A stretch of 64,000 nt of DNA from Pseudomonas viridiflava (lineage in GTDB: Bacteria; Pseudomonadota; Gammaproteobacteria; Pseudomonadales; Pseudomonadaceae). This document shows, piece by piece, positions 43,753 through 52,834 of this stretch. The notes beneath the pieces were generated by a model. That model made no database searches. It was given only the letters and a program-made list of their open reading frames with translations, and was not told where the DNA came from. Location of the stretch: NCBI RefSeq assembly GCF_900591205.1, contig NZ_UUPU01000027.1:186001-250000 (forward strand), in the 5' to 3' direction. A program made the translations under genes and the position numbers. The stretch's first letter is position 1. Every line of letters begins with the position of its first letter.

Positions 43753-44682
43753 ATGGGCTCATACCTGATGCTGCATAACTCAATCCTCGACGCCATCGGC
43801 CATACGCCGATCGTGCGCCTGGCACAGTTTTCCAAAGACCTCGGCATCGAGGTCTACGCCAAACTCGAATCCCTGAACCCCGGCGGCAGCCACAAGGCGC
43901 GCATCGCCCTGGGCATGATCCTCGACGCCGAACGCCGCGGCGTGCTGATCCGTGATTCCGGGCAAACCATCATCGAACCCAGTGGCGGCAATACCGGCAT
44001 CGGCCTGGTGATGGCGGGCAACGTACTCGGCTACAAAGTGGTGCTGGTGATCCCCGACAACTACAGCCCCGAGAAGCAAAAGCTGCTGCGCCTGTACGGC
44101 GCCAAGGTGGTGCTGTCGGACAGCCGCCTTGGTAACAATTCCCACGGCGAAAAGTGCATGGAACTGCAACTGGAAAACCCCAGCTACGTGATGCTCAACC
44201 AGCAGCGTAATGGCGCCAACCCGCAAACCCATCGCGACACCACAGCACGGGAGATCCTGCGCGCGTTTGGTGAGCTGCGCGTGGACTACTTCGTCAGCGG
44301 CATCGGCACCGGCGGCCATATCACCGGCATCGGCGAAACCCTCAAAGCCACTTGGCCGGCCATCCGTGTGATGGGCGTGGAGCCGGAAGAATGCGACCTG
44401 CTGAAAAACCAGCACGCACCGCACCATATCCAGGGCCTGTCGATCGGCCTGATCCCGAGCATTCTCAACCTGGACGTGATCGACGGCATGCTCAAAGTCT
44501 CGCGCCAGGAATGCATCGACATGATGAAACGCATCATGCGCACCGACGCCATCAGCCTGGGCCTGTCTTCCGCCGCCAATATGGTGGCTATCGCCAGGCT
44601 CGCCCCCGAATTGCCGCCCGAAACGGTGGTGTTGACCATGGTTTACGACAATGCCGACAGCTACCTGCCCAGTTTCGAATAG
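43753..44682 (+). CDS. Divergent cysteine synthase family protein (PLP, fold type II)
   Basis: A 309-residue CysK/CysM-type enzyme. Predicted PLP lysine is K48 in NPGGSHKARIALG, the phosphate-binding asparagine loop is EPSGGNTGIGLVM, and VSGIGTGGHITG follows. It differs from standard CysK: GSHKAR instead of the usual GSxKDR, EPSGGNTG instead of PTSGNTG, and DNADSYLP instead of the usual DSGERYL. This suggests a different sulfur donor or acceptor, plausibly the Ubl thiocarboxylate of the preceding gene. ATG 43753 was chosen; ATG 43768 is possible. It lies nine bases after the fusion gene. Confidence 0.87.
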   Translation: MGSYLMLHNSILDAIGHTPIVRLAQFSKDLGIEVYAKLESLNPGGSHKARIALGMILDAERRGVLIRDSGQTIIEPSGGNTGIGLVMAGNVLGYKVVLVIPDNYSPEKQKLLRLYGAKVVLSDSRLGNNSHGEKCMELQLENPSYVMLNQQRNGANPQTHRDTTAREILRAFGELRVDYFVSGIGTGGHITGIGETLKATWPAIRVMGVEPEECDLLKNQHAPHHIQGLSIGLIPSILNLDVIDGMLKVSRQECIDMMKRIMRTDAISLGLSSAANMVAIARLAPELPPETVVLTMVYDNADSYLPSFE

Positions 44683-44719
44683 GCGGTTTTCCAACCATCC
44701 AGAATGCGGGGGTGCCTCC

Positions 44720-45712
44720 ATGGGGGGCTTTATCGACATGCAACAGCTGCACGATGAGTTGCTCACGCACCTCATCAAAACCCTCACGCCCGAGCAAATG
44801 AAGCAGCTGGAACCGCATCTGGCCCCGCTGATCCAGAATGCAGCGCAGGCTGTGGCCGAGGACCTGATCGCCTATGCCTATCGCGACCCGGCATCTCGTG
44901 GGCGCGGCGAACTGATCCTGGAGTCCTACGCCTCGTTCAAAGCGGTGCTCTATTACCGGCTGGCGCACCTGGTGTGGAATTTCCCTGACCGGACCAACGG
45001 CATCTTTTCACGCATCGCGCTCAAACTCAGCAATCAGGGCAAGGTGCTCTCCGGCGCCGAGATTCACCCGGCGGCGCGCATCGGTCGGCGCTTTGTGCTG
45101 GACCACGGCTACGGCACCGTCATCGGCGAAACCTGCGAGATCGGCAACGACTGCTACATCCTCTGCGGCGTGACCCTGGGCGCCCGCGGCATCGCGAACA
45201 ACCCCGATGGCAAGCGCCACCCGCGCCTGGGCAACAATGTCGAAGTGGGTTCCGGCGCACGCGTGCTGGGCTATGTGCTGATTGGTGACAATGTGTTTAT
45301 CAGCCCCTCCTGTGTGATCACCCAGGACGTACCCGCCGGCACCAAGGTCAAGGTGGTGAACCAGATCCAACTGCAAAAAAACCAGGAATCGGACCACAGC
45401 AACTACCTCGGTGCCTTTGCTCTGGATGAGCGTTTACATGTGGTCGGCGAGGTCAACACCAGCCACAAGGTCACGGTGCTGGACGCCGACTTCCACCCCT
45501 TGCCGGGGGTGATGCTGGAGCCCACGGTGAAAGAACGGCACCACCTGCAGTTTCGCCTGCACCGCATCGAGTCGGCCAACCACCTGCCGCGCCTGCCGCT
45601 GAACCTCAAAGTCTGCGGCCCGGAATTTGAAATCACGCTGCTCTCCCCCCCTGGCTTGAGTGCAATGGTGCGCTCCCTTTTGCAAGCCAGCCCAATCAAC
45701 GTCGGAGGTTGA
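44720..45712 (+). CDS. Serine O-acetyltransferase with long C-terminal extension
   Basis: A 330-residue protein. Residues 1-220 match CysE: helical N-terminus, then hexapeptide-repeat beta helix with LDHGYGTVIGET (catalytic Asp128-His129), GVTLGARG and GKRHPRLGNNVEVGSGA. Residues about 221-330 are extra, with beta-rich text (HKVTVLDADFHPLPGVMLEP) that I do not recognise. It should make O-acetylserine for the neighbouring synthase. Start ATG 44720 follows GGGGGTG. It runs directly into the AlaX gene. Confidence 0.87.
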   Translation: MGGFIDMQQLHDELLTHLIKTLTPEQMKQLEPHLAPLIQNAAQAVAEDLIAYAYRDPASRGRGELILESYASFKAVLYYRLAHLVWNFPDRTNGIFSRIALKLSNQGKVLSGAEIHPAARIGRRFVLDHGYGTVIGETCEIGNDCYILCGVTLGARGIANNPDGKRHPRLGNNVEVGSGARVLGYVLIGDNVFISPSCVITQDVPAGTKVKVVNQIQLQKNQESDHSNYLGAFALDERLHVVGEVNTSHKVTVLDADFHPLPGVMLEPTVKERHHLQFRLHRIESANHLPRLPLNLKVCGPEFEITLLSPPGLSAMVRSLLQASPINVGG

Positions 45713-45714
45713 AC

Positions 45715-46467
45715 ATGTCCGTACACACCATGGAAACCCTGGCGCTGTTCGACAGTGCGCCCTACCAGAACGCGTTCAACGCCCGGGTGATTGCCGTCAG
45801 CGAGCACGGCATCGCCCTGGAACACACGCTGTTTTACCCCACGGGCGGCGGGCAGCCGGGCGATACCGGCCACCTTACCCTGGCGGACGGTACGCAGGTT
45901 GCGGTGACCGGCACGCTGCGCGACCCGGTGCTGCGCTCGATCATCTGGCACCAGGTGCAACACTGCCCCGAACAGTTGACGGCCGGGGTCGCGGTGGATG
46001 CAAAGATTGATTGGGACCGCCGCTACCAGCACATGAAAATGCACACCTGTCTGCACCTGCTGTGCTCGCTCATCGACGCACCGGTGACCGGTTGCAGCAT
46101 CAGCGCAGATAAAGGACGCCTGGATTTCGACCTGCCGGAAATGACCCTCGACAAAGACAGCATCACCCGCGACCTGAATGCGCTGATCGAACAGGCCCAT
46201 GCGGTCAAAACCCTGTCGATGCCCGCGTCGGAGTACGCCACCCTGCTGCAGATCACCCGCACCCAGGCGGTTGCACCACCGGTGGTCCAGGGCTCGGTAC
46301 GCGTGATTGAAATTGGCGGGATTGATATCCAGCCCTGTGGCGGCACCCATGTGATCAACACCGAGGAAATCGGCCGGGTGTTCTGCGAAAAAATCGAAAA
46401 GAAGAGCAAGCACAACCGTCGGGTGATTTTGCGCTTTGAGGGAGCGGTTGATACTGACGCGGGCTAA
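45715..46467 (+). CDS. AlaX-type alanyl-tRNA editing protein
   Basis: A 250-residue free-standing editing domain that deacylates mischarged tRNA(Ala), in known cases Ser- or Gly-tRNA(Ala). The N-terminal glycine motif is FYPTGGGQPGDTGH (AlaX-M type). Zinc/catalytic motifs are HTCLH and CGGTH. GGAGG is six bases before ATG 45715, two bases after the acetyltransferase stop, so it is clearly in the operon. It may protect against a serine- or cysteine-like product made here. Confidence 0.9.
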   Translation: MSVHTMETLALFDSAPYQNAFNARVIAVSEHGIALEHTLFYPTGGGQPGDTGHLTLADGTQVAVTGTLRDPVLRSIIWHQVQHCPEQLTAGVAVDAKIDWDRRYQHMKMHTCLHLLCSLIDAPVTGCSISADKGRLDFDLPEMTLDKDSITRDLNALIEQAHAVKTLSMPASEYATLLQITRTQAVAPPVVQGSVRVIEIGGIDIQPCGGTHVINTEEIGRVFCEKIEKKSKHNRRVILRFEGAVDTDAG

Positions 46468-46720
46468 TGTGGGCACTACGCGGTCTGACGAAGCGGCGTG
46501 CCTTGATGAAAAAAACGTCGCGGCTCAACACGCATTTCGTACAGGAAACTGACAGCAAATTTATGTGCCCGTAACATTCAGATACGTACAATCCCGCAGC
46601 AATACCTCGTTGCCCAAGGCTCACGAAAACAGCGCCGGTTCTCCTCGGCAGGTCTTCGTGCAGCAGCTACCCTCACTCCCATCAAGCCCCTGGATCTGAA
46701 CGCTGCAGGACTGACTGCCT

Positions 46721-48466
46721 ATGAACAAAGTGTTCCGCGATTACCTACCGGCCTCCACACTGCGCCTGCTGCCCAACCGCTGGGACCTGGTCGCCCTGCC
46801 GCTGGTGATCGGCTTTCTACTGTTCTTCTCCATCACGGCCCGGGAAACCTGGGCCCCCATCGCCACCTTGCAAAGCGAAGTCATCTCCCTCGATCCGGCC
46901 AACCTGCCGGAATACGCAATGCGTACCACCTTGCGCATGCTCGCAGCGATGGTTGCGGCGCTGGTGTTCACCCTGTTGTACGGCACCCTCGCCGCCAAAA
47001 GCCGGCGCGCTGAGAAACTGCTGGTGCCGGTGCTCGACATCCTGCAATCGGTGCCGGTGCTGGGCTACATCTCCTTTACGGTGACGTTCTTCCTGTTGCT
47101 GTTCCCAGGGCGCGTGCTGGGCGCCGAGTTCGCGGCGATCTTTGCGATCTTCACCAGCCAGGCGTGGAACATGACGTTCAGCTTCTACCAGTCGCTGCGC
47201 ATGCTGCCCCATGACCTGGTGGAGGTGTCGACCAACCTGCGCCTTTCCGGGTGGCAGAAATTCTGGAAGCTCGACGTGCCGTTCGCCATGCCGGGGCTGG
47301 TGTGGAACATGATGATGAGCATGTCCGGCGGCTGGTTTTTTGTGGTCGCCTCCGAAGCTATCACCGTCGGCGACAAGACCATCACCCTGCCAGGCGTAGG
47401 CTCGTACCTGGCCCTGGCGATTGCCCAGAAAGACCTGCACGCGGTGGGTTATGTGATCCTGGCAATGGTGGTGGTGATCCTGATCTACGACCAGTTCCTG
47501 TTCCGCCCGTTGGTCGCCTGGGCCGACAAGTTCCGTATGGAAACCACCGCCTCCCAGGGCGCTGCGCCGCAATCCTGGCTGCTGAACCTGATCCAGCGCA
47601 CGCGGATGGTACAGCGCATCCTGCGTCCCATTACCCGAACCATCAGCCGCCTCGGCAACCAGCGCTTCAGCCTGGCGGGCGGTGCGCTCAAGGCGTTGCC
47701 GGCCGAAACGCCGGCGGCCTCGAAGGTTATTGATTGGGTCTGGGGCACACTGATTGCGCTGCTGGCCGCTTACGCGCTGTATCACATCGTGCAATACGTC
47801 GGCACCGAAGTGACCCTCGCCGAAGTCGGCCATGTATTTGTGCTGGGCCTGATCACGCTGCTACGTGTGGTCGGGCTGATCCTGATCGCCTCGCTGATCT
47901 GGGTGCCGGTAGGCGTGATGATCGGCCTGCGCCCCAGCCTTGCGGAAAAAATCCAGCCGCTGGCGCAGTTCCTCGCGGCATTCCCGGCGAACCTGCTGTT
48001 TCCGGTGTTCGTGATCGTCATCCTGCACTTCAAGCTCAACCCGGATATCTGGCTGAGCCCGTTGATCGTGCTGGGCACCCAGTGGTACATCCTGTTCAAC
48101 GTGATTGCCGGCGCCAGCGCCTTTCCCAATGACTTCAAGGAAGCCGCCGCCAACTTCCGCATTCGCGGCTGGCTGTGGTGGCGCAAGGTGATGCTGCCGG
48201 GGATCTTCCCGTATTACGTCACCGGCGCCATCACCGCCTCGGGCGGGGCCTGGAACGCCAGCATCGTTTCCGAATATGTGTCCTGGGGCCAGGACAACGT
48301 GGTCGCCCACGGGCTGGGCGCCTATATCGCACAAACCACGGCTGCCGGCGACTTCCCGAAGATCGCCCTGGGCGTGGTGGTGATGTCGATCTTCGTGGTG
48401 GCATTCAACCGGGCGGTCTGGCGGCCCATGTATGCCATGGCTGAAAACAAACTTCGTCTGAATTGA
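46721..48466 (+). CDS. ABC transporter double permease (NitT/TauT type)
   Basis: A 581-residue inner-membrane protein with two BPD-type permease halves (about 50-280 and 340-575). Coupling-loop segments are EVSTNLRLSGWQKFWKLDVPFAMPG-like in half one and KEAAANFRIRGWLWWRKV in half two. It belongs to the nitrate/sulfonate/bicarbonate transporter class, which usually has two copies of a single permease. No substrate-binding protein is encoded beside it. A 253-base gap separates it from the AlaX gene, so a separate promoter is likely. Confidence 0.88.
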   Translation: MNKVFRDYLPASTLRLLPNRWDLVALPLVIGFLLFFSITARETWAPIATLQSEVISLDPANLPEYAMRTTLRMLAAMVAALVFTLLYGTLAAKSRRAEKLLVPVLDILQSVPVLGYISFTVTFFLLLFPGRVLGAEFAAIFAIFTSQAWNMTFSFYQSLRMLPHDLVEVSTNLRLSGWQKFWKLDVPFAMPGLVWNMMMSMSGGWFFVVASEAITVGDKTITLPGVGSYLALAIAQKDLHAVGYVILAMVVVILIYDQFLFRPLVAWADKFRMETTASQGAAPQSWLLNLIQRTRMVQRILRPITRTISRLGNQRFSLAGGALKALPAETPAASKVIDWVWGTLIALLAAYALYHIVQYVGTEVTLAEVGHVFVLGLITLLRVVGLILIASLIWVPVGVMIGLRPSLAEKIQPLAQFLAAFPANLLFPVFVIVILHFKLNPDIWLSPLIVLGTQWYILFNVIAGASAFPNDFKEAAANFRIRGWLWWRKVMLPGIFPYYVTGAITASGGAWNASIVSEYVSWGQDNVVAHGLGAYIAQTTAAGDFPKIALGVVVMSIFVVAFNRAVWRPMYAMAENKLRLN

Positions 48467-48480
48467 TGGGATTCGCTGTG

Positions 48481-49803
48481 ATGACTACCTATACCGAGCA
48501 GGCCGCCGACACCCCGCAAATCTACTCGTTGAAAAACGTGAGCCGGGTGTTCGGCAAAGGTAAAGACGAACTGCAAGTCCTCAGCGGCGTGGACCTGAAC
48601 CTGCGCGAAGGCGAAATCGTCGGCATGCTCGGCCGCTCCGGCTCGGGCAAGTCCACCCTGCTGCGCATTATTGCCGGGCTGATCCAACCCTCCTCGGGCG
48701 AAGTACGCTACAACGGCGCGCCCTTGAACGGCCCGGCCGAAGGCGTGGCCATGGTATTTCAGACCTTTGCGCTGTTCCCCTGGCTGACCGTGCTGGAAAA
48801 CGTCGAAGCCGGCCTGCAAGCCCTGCAAGTGGAGCGCAAGGAAACCCGCCGGCGCGCCCTGGCGGCCATCGACTTGATCGGCCTCGACGGGTTTGAAAAC
48901 GCCTACCCCCGCGAACTGTCCGGCGGCATGCGCCAGCGTGTGGGGTTTGCGCGTGGGCTGGTGGTCAACCCGACGTTGTTGCTGATGGACGAACCCTTCT
49001 CCGCGCTGGATGTGCTCACCGCCGAAACCCTGCGCACCGACCTGCTGGATTTGTGGAGCGGCAAACAGCTGCCGATCAAGTCGATCCTGATCGTGACCCA
49101 CAACATCGAAGAAGCGGTGTTGATGTGCGACCGCATCCTGGTGCTGTCCTCCAACCCCGGCCGGGTGGTGGCCGAGATAAAGGTGCCGTTCGCGCACCCG
49201 CGCAACCGGCTGGACCCGACCTTTCGGCAAATGGTCGACGACATCTACGCGCTGATGACCGACCGGCGCAGCGCCGATGCCAGCCGCGGCCTGCCCGAGC
49301 TGAAAATGGGCAGTCTGTTGCCGGAGGTGTCCACCAACCTGATGGCTGGCCTGATCGAAACCCTGGCCGCCGAGCCCTACAATGGCCACGCCGGCCTGCC
49401 CACCGTGGCCGAACGCCGCTTGCTGGAAGTCGACGACCTGTTCCCGGTAGCCGAGATGCTGGAGCATTTGGGTTTCGCCGAACTCAAGGGCGCCGACATC
49501 ACCCTCACCGACGCCGGCAAGCTGTTCGCCGACTACGGCACCCAGGAACGCAAAACCCTGTTCGCCGAACATTTGATCCGCCACGTGCCCCTGGCTGCGC
49601 GGATTCATCAAGTGTTGCTTGAACGCAGCGGGCACCGGGCGCCACGGGTGCGTTTTGAACAAGAGCTGGAAGACTCGATGACCGAAGCGTTTGTGCACAA
49701 AACCCTGGAAAGCGTAGTGGCATGGGGGCGCTATGCGGAGATTTTTTCGTATGACGACCACACCGAGACGTTCAGCCTGGAGGATGTGGAAGGCAGTATG
49801 TAA
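48481..49803 (+). CDS. ABC transporter ATPase with AAA-associated C-terminal domain
   Basis: A 440-residue ATP-binding subunit. The N-terminal ABC domain has Walker A GRSGSGKS, signature LSGGMRQR and Walker B LLLMDEPF. From about residue 290 a helical AAA_assoc_C-type domain follows (PTVAERRLLEVDDLFPVAEM; LTDAGKLFADYGTQERKTLF). Start ATG 48481 was chosen; ATG 48466, overlapping the permease stop, is possible. It is the partner of the preceding double permease; substrate unknown, possibly an oxyanion or organosulfur compound. Confidence 0.88.
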   Translation: MTTYTEQAADTPQIYSLKNVSRVFGKGKDELQVLSGVDLNLREGEIVGMLGRSGSGKSTLLRIIAGLIQPSSGEVRYNGAPLNGPAEGVAMVFQTFALFPWLTVLENVEAGLQALQVERKETRRRALAAIDLIGLDGFENAYPRELSGGMRQRVGFARGLVVNPTLLLMDEPFSALDVLTAETLRTDLLDLWSGKQLPIKSILIVTHNIEEAVLMCDRILVLSSNPGRVVAEIKVPFAHPRNRLDPTFRQMVDDIYALMTDRRSADASRGLPELKMGSLLPEVSTNLMAGLIETLAAEPYNGHAGLPTVAERRLLEVDDLFPVAEMLEHLGFAELKGADITLTDAGKLFADYGTQERKTLFAEHLIRHVPLAARIHQVLLERSGHRAPRVRFEQELEDSMTEAFVHKTLESVVAWGRYAEIFSYDDHTETFSLEDVEGSM

Positions 49804-49828
49804 GCCCGTCTGAATCACACAGAACACG

Positions 49829-49915
49829 TGTGGGAGCTGGCTTGCCTGCGATGCAGACAACTCGGTCTTTCAGATACACCGAGGTGATGCTATCGCAGGC
49901 AAGCCAGCTGCCACA
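49829..49915. repeat. REPIN
   Basis: TGTGGGAGCTGGCTTGCC from 49829 and its complement (ATCGCAGGCAAGCCAGCTGC) ending at 49915. It lies between the convergent ATPase gene and prpD. Confidence 0.9.
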
Positions 49916-49951
49916 TTGATTGGGTTTACAGGGTGAGTGCTGCAGTGTTGT

Positions 49952-51436
49952 TCAGATCACAAACAAGTCCACAAACCGATTCACCGGCGTGGCCTCAAGC
50001 CGTGCCTGGTCCTTGCACAGCGCAAAAATCTCCCCGCTGCGTTGCGCGGTAAAGCGCGTGGCCAGGTTGGCTTTGAACTTGTCTTCCAGCAACGCAATTC
50101 CGTCCACCCGGCGCCGACGATGGCCGATCGGGTATTCCACCGCCACCTGCTCGGTGCTGGAGCCGTCCTTGAAAAACACCTGCACCGCGTTGGCGATGGA
50201 GCGCTTGTCGGCCTCCAAGTATTCGCGGCTGTAGCGCGGGTCTTCGACGATGACCATTTTGTCGCGCAGCTCATCAATGATCGGGTGCGCGGCGTGGAAT
50301 TCATCTTCGTACTGCTCGGCCACCAGGTTGCCGAATGCCAGCGGCACGGCGGTCATGTATTGCAGGCAGTGATCGCGGTCGGCGGCATTGGCCAGTTGGC
50401 CGACCTTGGAGATGATGCGAATCGCCGACTCATGGGTGGTGATCACGATGCGCTCGATTTCGTGCAGGCGATTCTTGACCAACGGGTGCAACGTTACCGC
50501 CGCTTCGCAGGCGGTTTGCGCGTGGAACTCGGCGGGGAAGCTGATCTTGAACAGCACGTTTTCCATCACATAGGTGCCGTAGGGCTGGGACAGGCTGAAT
50601 CCACGTTTATCCTCGGGCTTGAGGGCCAGGTCCTTGTTGGTGTGGCTGAACAGCACGTCGTAAAAGCCCCACTGCGGCGCGCTGAGTACCCCCGGAATGC
50701 CCATCTCGTCGCGCAGGGCGATATCCGCCAGGCGAACGCCACGGCTCGACGCATCCCCCGCCGCCCAGGATTTGCGCGACCCCGCGTTCGGCGCATGCCG
50801 GTAAGTGCGCAACGCCTGGCCATCGACAAACGCGTGGGACAGCGCCGACAGCAGCTGTTCGCGGTTGGCGCCCATCAGCTTGGCGGTGACGGCGGTGGAG
50901 GCGACTTTCACCAGCAGCACATGGTCAAGGCCGACGCGGTTGAAGGAGTTTTCCAGGGCAATCACACCCTGGATTTCGTGGGCCATGATCATCGCTTCCA
51001 GCACGGCGCGCACGGTCAGCGGCGCGTCGCCATTGGCCACGCGCTTTTGCGACAGGTGATCGGCCACCGCGAGGATGCCGCCGAGGTTATCCGAAGGGTG
51101 ACCCCATTCGGCCGCCAGCCAGGTGTCGTTGTAGTCGAGCCAGCGCACGATGCAGCCGATATCCCAGGCGGCTTTGACCGGGTCCAGGCGCAACGAAGTG
51201 CCCGGCACCCGCGCACCGAACGGCACGACCGTGCCCTCGACGATCGGCCCCAGGTGTTTGGTGCATTCGGGGAAGCGCAGCGCCAGCAGGCCGCAACCCA
51301 ACGTGTCCATCAGGCAATTGCGGGCGGTGTCCAGCGCGGCCTGGGACTCGATCCGGTAAGTGAGGACATAGTCGGCGATGTCCTGCAGGACCTGGTCGTA
51401 GTCGGGGCGGTTGTTCTGGTCGACGTTGGCGCTCAT
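49952..51436 (-). CDS. prpD: 2-methylcitrate dehydratase PrpD
   Basis: A 494-residue MmgE/PrpD-family enzyme dehydrating 2-methylcitrate. Landmarks: [39 protein letters not shown] and [16 protein letters not shown]. It is the last gene of prpB-prpC-acnD-prpF-prpD, so this operon carries both dehydration routes. A REPIN separates it from prpF. Confidence 0.94.
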   Translation of the reverse strand: MSANVDQNNRPDYDQVLQDIADYVLTYRIESQAALDTARNCLMDTLGCGLLALRFPECTKHLGPIVEGTVVPFGARVPGTSLRLDPVKAAWDIGCIVRWLDYNDTWLAAEWGHPSDNLGGILAVADHLSQKRVANGDAPLTVRAVLEAMIMAHEIQGVIALENSFNRVGLDHVLLVKVASTAVTAKLMGANREQLLSALSHAFVDGQALRTYRHAPNAGSRKSWAAGDASSRGVRLADIALRDEMGIPGVLSAPQWGFYDVLFSHTNKDLALKPEDKRGFSLSQPYGTYVMENVLFKISFPAEFHAQTACEAAVTLHPLVKNRLHEIERIVITTHESAIRIISKVGQLANAADRDHCLQYMTAVPLAFGNLVAEQYEDEFHAAHPIIDELRDKMVIVEDPRYSREYLEADKRSIANAVQVFFKDGSSTEQVAVEYPIGHRRRRVDGIALLEDKFKANLATRFTAQRSGEIFALCKDQARLEATPVNRFVDLFVI

Positions 51437-51527
51437 GGCAGTACTCCAAAAGGGTTTGGGTTAATCCTCGGGCTTACGGTTGTTGAAGAGCAGATCTTGG
51501 CTGTCTGCCTTGGAATAAAGATCCCCT

Positions 51528-51615
51528 GTGGGAGCGGGCTTGCTCGCGAAGGCGGTGTGTCAGGTACTGAAATGCCACTGACCCACCGCATTCGCGAGCA
51601 AGCCCGCCCCCACAT
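51528..51615. repeat. REPIN
   Basis: TGTGGGAGCGGGCTTGCTCG from 51528 and its complement ending at 51615, between prpF and prpD within the operon. Confidence 0.9.
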
Positions 51616-51632
51616 TGGTGCGGTGTTGGGCC

Positions 51633-52823
51633 TTAGAAAGCATCGCCGGGCACGCGGACGAAACCTTCCATCAGCACGCGCGCGCTGCGGCTCATGATGG
51701 CTTTTTTCACCACCCATTCGCCGTTTACCTGGGTGGCTTCGGCGCCGACGCGCAAGGTGCCGGACGGGTGCCCGAAGCGCACCGCATTGCGCTCCACGCC
51801 ACCGGCTGCGAGGTTGACCAAGGTCCCGGAAATGGCCGCCGCCGTGCCGATCGCCACCGCCGCCGTGCCCATCATCGCGTGGTGCAATTTGCCCATGGAC
51901 AGTGCGCGCACCAGCAGATCCACATCCGCAGCCTTGATCGCCTTGCCACTGGAAGCCACGTAATCCGCAGGTTTGGCCACAAATGCGAGTTTAGGCGTGT
52001 GCTGACGCTGGGCCGCTTCGTCCAGGTGTTTGATCAGGCCCATGCGCAATGCGCCGTAAGCCCGTACGGTCTCAAACATCGCCAGTGCCTTGGGGTCGCT
52101 GTTGATCGCGCCTTGCAGTTCGGTGCCGGTGTAGCCGAGGTCTTCGGCGTTGATAAAAATCGTCGGAATGCCGGCGTTGATCAGCGTCGCCTTGAACGTG
52201 CCCACGCCGGGCACTTGCAGGTCATCCACCAGGTTACCGGTGGGGAACATCGAACCGCCGCCGCCCTCTTCTTCCGCCGCCGGGTCCATGAACTCCAGCT
52301 GCACTTCGGCGGCAGGGAAGGTCACCCCGTCGAGCTCGAAGTCGCCGGTTTCCTGCACCGCGCCGTCGGTGATCGGCACGTGAGCGATGATGGTCTTGCC
52401 GATATTGGCCTGCCACACCCGTACCACGGCCACCCCGTTGTGCGGCACGCGGGCCGGGTCAACCAGGCCGGCGCTGATGGCGAACGAACCCACCGCCGCC
52501 GACAGGTTGCCGCAGTTGCCGCTCCAGTCGACAAAGGGCTTGTCGATGGAGACCTGGCCAAACAGGTAGTCCACGTCGTGATCGGCACGCGTGCTTTTGG
52601 CGAGGATCACGGTTTTGCTGGTGCTGGATGTGGCGCCGCCCATGCCGTCGATTTGCTTGTCGTAGGGATCGGGGCTACCGATCACTCGCAACAGCAGGGC
52701 ATCGCGGGCCGCACCCGGCACCTGCGCCGCTGCGGGCAGGTCCTGGAGGCTGAAAAATACGCCCTTGCTGGTGCCGCCACGCATATAGGTGGCCGGGATC
52801 TTGATTTGCGCTGCGTGTGCCAT
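51633..52823 (-). CDS. prpF: AcnD-accessory isomerase PrpF
   Basis: A 396-residue diaminopimelate-epimerase-like fold protein that isomerises the aconitate-type product of AcnD so that the 2-methylcitrate cycle can run. The conserved RGGTSKGVFF lies near the start, and GNCGNLSAAVGSFA follows. ATG 52823 begins MAHAAQIKIPATYM; the frame stays open upstream but overlaps acnD. It lies 11 bases after acnD. Confidence 0.95.
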   Translation of the reverse strand: MAHAAQIKIPATYMRGGTSKGVFFSLQDLPAAAQVPGAARDALLLRVIGSPDPYDKQIDGMGGATSSTSKTVILAKSTRADHDVDYLFGQVSIDKPFVDWSGNCGNLSAAVGSFAISAGLVDPARVPHNGVAVVRVWQANIGKTIIAHVPITDGAVQETGDFELDGVTFPAAEVQLEFMDPAAEEEGGGGSMFPTGNLVDDLQVPGVGTFKATLINAGIPTIFINAEDLGYTGTELQGAINSDPKALAMFETVRAYGALRMGLIKHLDEAAQRQHTPKLAFVAKPADYVASSGKAIKAADVDLLVRALSMGKLHHAMMGTAAVAIGTAAAISGTLVNLAAGGVERNAVRFGHPSGTLRVGAEATQVNGEWVVKKAIMSRSARVLMEGFVRVPGDAF

Positions 52824-52834
52824 GGTTATCCTCT

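Noticed and set aside
46355-46624. Minus-strand frame after the AlaX gene
   Set aside because: Mostly antisense to AlaX, arginine/serine-rich, no ribosome site.
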